Shown here piece by piece: positions 35,675-44,600 of a stretch of DNA of 58,058 nt. The stretch is from Micromonospora sp. RP3T (lineage in GTDB: Bacteria; Actinomycetota; Actinomycetes; Mycobacteriales; Micromonosporaceae): positions 1 through 58,058 of the forward strand of contig NZ_PYPS01000044.1 of the NCBI RefSeq assembly GCF_003027925.1, in the 5' to 3' direction. Both the position numbers and the translations under genes were made by a program. Position 1 is the stretch's first letter. Each line of letters starts with the position of its first letter. The notes beneath the pieces are model-generated. The model did not search any database and was not told where the DNA came from. It was given only the letters and a program-made list of their open reading frames with translations.

Positions 35675-38600
35675 ATGGCGGACACGGCAGTGGGCACCAC
35701 CGGACCGGCCGGGGACGAGGCACGGCTCCGGGAGTATCTGACCCGGGTCGTCACCGAGCTGCACCAGACCCGCCAGCGGCTGCGCGAGGTCACCGCCGAG
35801 GAGTCCGAGCCGGTGGCGGTGGTGGCGATGAGCTGCCGCTACCCCGGCGGGATCAGCTCCCCGGAGGAGCTGTGGCGGTTCGTCGCGGACGGCGGCGACG
35901 CCATCGGCGACTTCCCGACCGACCGGGGCTGGAACCTCGACCTGCTGCACCACCCCGACCCGGAGAACGCCGGCACCTCGTACACCGCGGCCGGTGGGTT
36001 CCTGGCCGACGCCGGGCAGTTCGACGCCGCGCTGTTCGGCGTCTCGCCCCGCGAGGCGGTCGCCATGGACCCGCAGCAGCGGCTGCTGCTGGAGGTCACC
36101 TGGGAGCTGTTCGAACGCGCCGGCCTGGCCCCGCTGTCGCTGCGCGGCAGCCGCACCGGCGTCTTCGTCGGCACGTCCGGCCAAGACTACGCCGCCGTGC
36201 TGCACCGCGCGCCGAACGCCGAGGGGTACGTGCTCACCGGCACCGCCGCCAGCGTGGTCTCCGGCCGGCTCGCCTACACGTTCGGGCTGGAGGGCCCGGC
36301 GATCACCGTGGACACCGCCTGCTCGTCCTCGTCGGTCGCGGTCCACCTGGCCGCCCAGGCGCTGCGGGAACGTGAGTGCGGGCTGGCGGTGGCCGGCGGC
36401 GCCACCGTGATGGCCACCCCCGGCCCGTTCGTCGAATTCTCCCGGCAGCGCGGGCTGGCCGCCGACGGGCGGTGCAAGTCGTTCGCCGCCGCCGCCGACG
36501 GCACCGGCTGGGCCGAGGGCGTCGGCGTGCTGCTGCTGGAACGGCTCAGCGACGCCCGCCGCAACGGCCACCCGGTGCTGGCCGTCATCCGCAGCTCCGC
36601 GGTCAACCAGGACGGCGCGAGCAACGGCCTCACCGCCCCCAACGGCCCGTCCCAGCAGCGCGTCATCCGGGCCGCGTTGGCCGGCGCGAAACTCACCCCC
36701 GACCTGGTCGACGTGGTGGAGGCACACGGCACCGGCACCACGCTGGGCGACCCGATCGAGGCGCAGGCGCTGCTGGCCACGTACGGGCAGGACCGGCCCG
36801 CCGACCGGCCGCTGCTGCTCGGCTCGATCAAGTCGAACCTCGGCCACGCGCAGGCCGCCGCCGGCATCGCCGGGATCATCAAGATGATCCACGCCATGCG
36901 GCACGGGATCGTCCCGGCCACGCTGCACGTCGACGAACCCACCCCGCACGTCGACTGGACCGCCGGCGCGGTCCGGCTGGTCACCGAGCCGACGCCGTGG
37001 CCGGCCGTGGACCGGCCCCGCCGGGCCGCCGTCTCCTCGTTCGGCATGAGCGGCACCAACACCCACATCGTGCTGGAGCAGCCCACGGAGGAAACGGCGG
37101 CCCCGGCCACGCCGGCCGACCGGACCGGACCGGTGCTGCTCACCGGCCGCACCCGTACCGCGCTGCGCCAGCAGGCCGAACGCTGGTCCCGGCGGCTCGC
37201 CGCCGACCCGGACCTCGCGCCCGCCGACGTGGCCTGGACGTCGGTGGTGTCCCGCTCGCCGCTGGAGCACCGCGCCGTGGTGCTCGCCGCCGACCGGGAC
37301 GAGCTGACCGCCGCGCTGGACGCGCTCGCCGACGACCGCACCGCCCCGCCGCTGGTCACCGGCGCCGCCGGCCAGCCCGGCGAGGTCGCGTTCGTCTTCC
37401 CCGGCCAGGGCTCGCAGTGGGTCGGGATGGCCGCCGGGCTGCTCGACACCGCGCCGGTGTTCGCGGCGAAGCTCACCGCCTGCGCCGAGGCGCTGCGCCC
37501 GTACGTCGACTGGTCGCTGCTCGACGTGCTGCGCGGCGCGCCGGACGCGCCGTCGCTGGACCGGGTGGACGTGGTGCAGCCGGCGCTGTTCGCGGTCGGC
37601 GTGTCCCTCGCCGCGCTGTGGCAGTCCTACGGCGTGCAGCCGTCCGCGGTGATCGGCCACTCGCAGGGCGAGATCGCCGCCGCGTACGTCGCCGGCGGCC
37701 TGACCCTGGACGACGCCGCCGCCGTGGTGGCGCTGCGCAGCCGGGTCATCGCGGAGCTGGCCGGCGACGGCGGCATGGTGTCCGTGGCGACCACCGCCGA
37801 CGAGGCGACCGAGACGATCACCCGCTGGGCGGGGCGGATCTCCCTCGCGGCGGTCAACGGCCCGACCGCGGTGGTGGTCTCCGGCGACGTCGCCGCGCTG
37901 GACGAGTTGGTCGCCTACTACGAGGCCCGGGACGTCCGGGTCCGCCGGGTGCCGGTGGACTACGCCTCGCACTCCCCGCACGTCGAGCCGCTGCGCGACC
38001 AGCTCCTGGCCCGGCTCGCCGACGTGACCCCGCACAGCGGCACGGTCCGGTTCCGCTCCACCGTCACCGGCGACTGGCTGGACACCGCCGGCCTCGATGC
38101 CGACTACTGGTACCGCAACCTGCGCCAGACGGTCCACTTCGACGACGCGGTCCGCAGTCTCGTCGACGCCGGCTACCGCACGTTCGTCGAGGTCAGCGCG
38201 CACCCGGTGCTCACCATGGCGGTGCAGGACAGCGCCGAGGCCGCCGGCGGCCCGGACGCCGCCACCGTCACCGGCACGCTGCGCCGCGACGAGGGCGGCC
38301 TGGACCGGTTCCACCGGTCCGTCGCGGCGCTGCACGTCGCCGGCACGACGGTGGACTGGCAGCCCGCGTTCGCCGACCGGCCCGGTCGCCTGGTCGACCT
38401 GCCCACCTACCCGTTCCAACGGCAGCACTACTGGGTGCCCGCCGACGAGCCGGCCGTCCCGGCCGCCGGCGCCGCCCTGCTCGACCACCGGTTCTGGGAC
38501 GCCGTCGACCGCGCCGACCTGGACGCGCTGCGTGACACCCTGGCCGTCGACGACGCCGAGGCGGCCGAGTCGCTGCGGACGCTGCTGCCGGTGCTCGCCG

Positions 38601-41600
38601 GCTGGCGACGTCGGCAGCAGCAGCACGACCAGCTCGACGCCTGGCGCTACCGGATCGAGTGGCAGGCCACGCCCGAACCGGCCGCTGCCGCGCTTTCCGG
38701 GACCTGGCTGCTGGCGGTTCCCGCCGGTCTCGACGACGACCCGGCGGTGGCCGGCGTCCGCGACGCGCTCGCCGCCGCCGGCGCCGACGTGCGTCCGCTG
38801 ACCGTGGCACCCGACGCCGACCGGACCACGATCGCCGCCGCGCTCGCCGACGCCACGGATACCAGCGCCACGGATGCCGACCTCACCGAAGCCGGCGCCG
38901 GCCGCGTCGACGTCGGCGGGGTGGTCTCGCTGCTGTCCTGGGCGCCCGCCACCGACCCGCTCCTGCCCGGCCTGGCCGCCACGCTCGCGCTCACCCAGGC
39001 GCTCGGCGACACCGGCCTGGCCGCGCCGCTGTGGCTGGTGACCCGCAACGCGGTGGCCGCCACCGCGTACGACCGGGGCACCGACCCGGCCCAGGGCGCG
39101 GTCTGGGGGCTGGGCCGGGTGGCCGGCGTGGAGGCCCCGCACCGCTGGGGCGGCCTCGTCGACCTGCCCGCCGAGCCCGACGCGCGCGCCGCCGGCCGGC
39201 TCGCCGCGCTGCTCGCCGCGCCGGCCGGCGAGGACCAGCTCGCCGTACGCGGCCCCGGCGTCCTGCGCCGCCGCCTGGTCCGCGCGCCGATCGGCGACCG
39301 CCCCCCGGTACGCCACTTCACGCCCACCGGAACCGTGCTGGTCACCGGCGGCACCGGCGGGCTCGGCGCGCGCGCCGCCCGCTGGCTCGCCGACGCCGGC
39401 GCCGCACACGTGGTGCTGGTCAGCCGGCGCGGCCCGGACGCGCCCGGCGCGGCCGACCTGGCCGCCGAACTGCGTGAACGGGGCGCCCGCGTCACGGTCG
39501 CCGCCTGCGACCTCGCCGACCGGGCCGCCGTCGCCGCGCTGCTCGACCGGCTCCGCGCCGAGGGTCCGCCGATCCGCGCCGTCCTGCACACCGCCGGCCT
39601 GCCGCAGACCACCCCGCTGGACGCCGTCACCGCCGCCGAACTGGCCGAGGTGACCGCCGGCAAGGTGGCCGGCGCGGCCCACCTGCACGACCTGCTCGCC
39701 GACGACGAGCTGGACGCGTTCGTCGTCTACTCGTCCATCGCCGCCACCTGGGGCAGCGCCGGGCAGGCCGGGTACGCGGCCGGCAACGCCTACCTGGACA
39801 CGCTGGCGCAGCGGCGACGCGCCGACGGGCTGGCCGGCACCGCCATCGCCTGGGGTTCGTGGGGCGAGGGCGGCATGCACGTGGCCGACTCCGACCGGGC
39901 GCTGCGCCGCCGGGGCGTGCCGCCGATGGACGCCGACGTCGCGATGAGCGCGCTGCGGCAGGCCCTCGACCACGACGACGTGACGCTCACCGTCGCCGAC
40001 GTGGACTGGTCCCGGTTCGCCCCCGCGTACGCGTCCGCCCGGCGTCGGCCGCTGCTGGAGGGCGTACCGGAGGCGAAGGCCGCGCTCGACGGCGGCGCGC
40101 CGGCCGACGGCGACGCCGACGACGGACCGGCGGCGACGCTGCGGGCCCGGCTCGCCGGCCTGGACCCGGCCCGCCGCGAGGAGACGCTCGCCGACCTGGT
40201 CCGGGAACTCGCCGCCGACGTGCTCGGCCACGCCGACGCCGCCGCGATCCCGGCCACCACCGCGTTCCGGGACCTCGGCTTCGACTCGCTGACCGCGGTG
40301 GAGCTGCGCAACCGGCTGGTCACCGCCACCGGCCAGCCGCTGCCCACCACGCTGGTCTTCGACCACCCCACGCCGGTGGCGCTGGCCCGGCTGCTGCGGG
40401 ACACGCTGCTCGGCGCCGACCCGACGCCCGCCGGGACCCCGGTCACCACCGTCGCGTCCGGCGAGGAGCCGGTGGCCGTGGTGGCGATGGCCTGCCGCTT
40501 CCCCGGCGGCGTCAGCGACCCGGACGCGTTGTGGCGGATCGTCGCCGACGGCGTGGACACGGTCGGCGACTTCCCCACCGACCGGGGCTGGGACCCGGAG
40601 ACGCTCGTCGACCCGGCGGCGGCGTCGGCCGGCACCACCTACACCGACCAGGGCGCGTTCGTCGCCGACGCCGGCCACTTCGACCCGGTGTTCTTCGGCA
40701 TCTCGCCGCGCGAGGCCGCCGCCATGGACCCGCAGCAGCGGCTGCTGCTGGAGGCGTCCTGGGAGGCGATCGAGCGGGCCGGCGTGGTGCCGGAATCGCT
40801 GCGCGGCTCCCGGACCGGTGTGTTCGCCGGCACCAACGGGCAGGACTACCGCGCGTTGGTGCTGGTCGCCCCGGACGAGAGCTTCGGCGGCACCGACAAC
40901 GCGGCGAGCGTGGTGTCCGGCCGGGTGTCGTACGCGTTGGGCCTGGAAGGACCGGCCGTGTCGGTGGACACCGGCTGCTCGTCGTCGCTCGTCGCGTTCC
41001 ACCTGGCCGTGCAGGCGTTGCGGCGCGGCGAGTGCGACCTCGCGCTCACCGGCGGTGTGACAGTGATGGCGACCCCCGGGCTGTTCGTCGAGTTCTCCCG
41101 CCAGCGTGGACTGGCCGCCGACGGCCGGGTCAAGGCGTTCGCCGCCGGCGCCGACGGCACCGGCTGGGGTGAGGGCGTCGGCGTGCTGGTGCTGGAGCGG
41201 CTCTCCGAGGCCCGCCGCAACGGTCACCCGGTGCTCGCCGTGGTGCGCGGCAGCGCGATCAACCAGGACGGCGCGTCGAACGGGCTGACCGCGCCGAACG
41301 GTCCGTCGCAGCAGCGGGTCATCCGGGCCGCGTTGGCGGATGCGGGTCTGTCCACGTCGGACGTGGACGTGGTGGAGGCGCACGGCACCGGCACCACGCT
41401 GGGTGACCCGATCGAGGCGCAGGCGTTGCTGGCCACGTACGGGCAGGACCGGGCCGAGCCGCTGCTGCTCGGGTCGATCAAGTCGAACATCGGGCACACC
41501 CAGGCCGCGGCCGGCGTCGCCGGGATCATCAAGATGGTCCTCGCGATGCGGCACGGCGTGGTGCCGCCGACGCTGCACGTGGACGAGCCGTCGCCGCACA

Positions 41601-44600
41601 TCGACTGGTCGGCCGGCGCGGTGGACCTCGTGACGTCGGCGCGTCAGTGGCCGGCGGTGGACCGGCCGCGTCGGGCGGCGGTGTCGTCGTTCGGCATCTC
41701 CGGCACCAACGCCCACGTCGTCATCGAACAGGCCGACGAGCCCGACGCGCGGCCGGTGCCCACCGCCCCGGGCCTGGTGGACGCCGACGTCCGGCTGTGG
41801 CCGGTGTCGGCCCGTACCCGGGCCGGCGTCGCCGCGCAGGCCGCCCGGCTCGCCGCCCACCTGCGCGCCGGCGGGCAGCTCGACCCGGCGGCGGTGGCCT
41901 GGTCCCTCGCCACCACCCGCTCGACGTTCGAGCACCGCGCCGCAGTGGTCGGCACCACCGGCGACGAGCTGCTGACGGCGCTGGACGCGCTCGCGTCGGG
42001 CACCCCGACGGGAGACGTGGTGTCGGGTTCGGTCGTCGAGCACGGCCCGGGTCCGGTGTTCGTGTTTCCGGGTCAGGGTGGTCAGTCGGTGCGGATGGCG
42101 GCCGGTCTGGTGGGTCGGTGCGCGCCGTTCGACGCGCGGTTGGCGGAGTGTCAGCGGGCGTTCGCGCCGTTGCTGGACGTGGATCTGGTGTCGGTGTTGA
42201 CCGGCGACGACGACGCCTGGTTGGACCGGGTGGAGATCTTGCAGCCGGTGTTGTTCGCGGTGGGTGTGTGTCTGGCGGAGGTGTGGCGGGCTGCCGGGGT
42301 GGAGCCGTCGGTGGTGATCGGGCATTCGCAGGGGGAGATGGCCGCGGCGTGTGTGGCCGGGGTGCTGTCGTTGGACGATGCGGCGAAGGCGGTGATCCTG
42401 CGGGCGCGTTCCCTGGCGACGCTGGCCGGTTCGGGCGGGATGTTGGCGGTGGATCTGCCCGCCGATGAGGTGCAGGCGCGGATCGAGGGTGTGCCCGGCA
42501 CGGTGGTGGCGGTGCTCAACGGTCCGGGGCAGGTGGTGGTGTCCGGTCCGCCGGAGACGCTTGCGGAGCTGCGGGAGCGGTGGGTGGTCGAGGGGGTGCG
42601 GGCGAAGCCGGTGCCGTTCAACTACGCCTCGCACAACCCGGGCGTGGAGCCGGTCCGGGACCGGATGCTCGCGGATCTGGCGGGGCTGTCGCCGCAGGCG
42701 GGTCACATCGGGATGGTGTCGACGGTGACCGGGGACTGGGCCGATCCGGAGGGTATGGACGGCGGGTACTGGTACACGAATCTGCGGCAGCCGGTGCGGT
42801 TCGAGGAGGCGGTGCGGACCGCGCTCGGGGCTGGGCACCGCACGTTCGTGGAGGTGTCGGCGCATCCGGTGCTCACCATGCCGGTGACCGCGATCCTCGA
42901 CGACACCGACACGGCGGGACACGCGTTGTCCACGCTGCGCCGCGGTGACGACGACGCGACCCGGCTGCTGACCAGCCTCGCTGCCGCGCACACCCTCGGC
43001 CTGCCCGTCGACCTGACCCGCGTGCTCGCCCCCGCGACCACCGTCGACCTGCCCACGTACGCGTTCGACCGGAAGCGGTACTGGCTCACCACCACCGCCC
43101 GCCCCACCCACGACGTCGCCTCCGCCGGCCTCCAGGACGCCGGGCACCCGCTGCTCAGCGCCGCGCTGCCGGTCGCCGACGACCGGACCGTGGTGCTCAC
43201 CGGACGGCTGTCCACGCGTACCCACCCGTGGCTCGCCGACCACGTCGTCGGCCGGACCGTCGTCGTCCCCGGCACCGCGCTCGCCGACATGGTGATCCGA
43301 GCCGGCGACGAGGTCGACGCCGGCCAGGTCGGCGACCTCACGCTGATCAGCCCGCTCGTGCTGCCCGCCACCGGCGCCGTCCAGGTGCAGGTACGCGTCG
43401 GCGCGCCCGGCGACACCGGCGAACGGGCCGTCACGCTGCACTCCCGGCCCGCCGACGACGGCGACGCCGACTGGACCCGGCACGCCGAGGGTCTGCTGCT
43501 GCCGCAGCTTCCCGAACCCGAACCCGGGCCGGGGGAGTGGCCGCCGGCCGGCGCCGTCGAGGTCGACGCGGACCTGGACGCCTGGTACGCCCGCACCGCC
43601 GAGGCCGGCCTCACCTACGGTCCCGCGTTCCGCAGCCTGCACCGCGTCTGGCGGCACGGCGACGAGGTGTACGCCGAGGTGGCGCTGCCCGAGGCGCAGG
43701 CCGCCGACGCGGCCCGGTTCGGCCTGCACCCGGCGCTGTTCGACGCGGCCCTGCACGCCACCGGCCCCACCGCGCTGCTCGGCACGCCCGCCGAGGCCGG
43801 CAGCGGCTGGCTGCCGTTCACGCTCCGCGCGGTCACGCTGCACGCCCACGGCGCCACCCGGCTGCGGGTGACGATCCGCTCGCTCGGCCCGGACACGGTC
43901 GCCGTCACGCTCGCCGACCCGGCCGGCCGACCGGTCGCCACCGTCGAGTCGCTGACGTTCCGCCCGGTCGCCGCCGGTCAGGACGACGCCGCCGCCGCGC
44001 TGCGCCGCACCGCCGTGTTCCACCTGGACTGGACGCCACTGCCGGCCACCGACACCCCGGCACCGACCCGCTGGGCGCTGCTCACCGGCGACCGCACCGA
44101 CCCGGCCGGCGGCGATCAGGTCGGCGCGCCCGGCGGCGACCTCGCCGGGCTGACCGCCGCGCTGACCGGAGCCGGGCACCGGGTGACCGTCCACCCCGAC
44201 CTGGACGCGCTGCTCGCCGCCGTGGACGGCGGCGACGACGTACCGGAGATCGTGGTCGACCTGCGCGGCGGCCCCGGCCCGGACCCGGAGCGGGTGGACG
44301 CGGACGCCCACGCCGCGGCCCGCGACACGCTCGCGCTGCTGCACCGGTGGCTGACCGAACCCCGCCTGGAGGCCGCCCGCCTGGTGCTCGCCACCCGGGG
44401 CGCGGTCGCCGCCGCGCCCGGCGAGGCCCCCCGCGACCCGGCCCGCGCCGCGGTGTGGGGGCTGGTCCGCTCCGCCCAGTCCGAACACCCCGGCCGGTTC
44501 ACGCTGCTCGACCTGGACGACGCCGCCACCACGCTCGACGCGGTGCCCGCCGCGCTCGCGTCCGGCGAACCGCAGCTCGCGCTCCGCGACGGCGCTGCCC

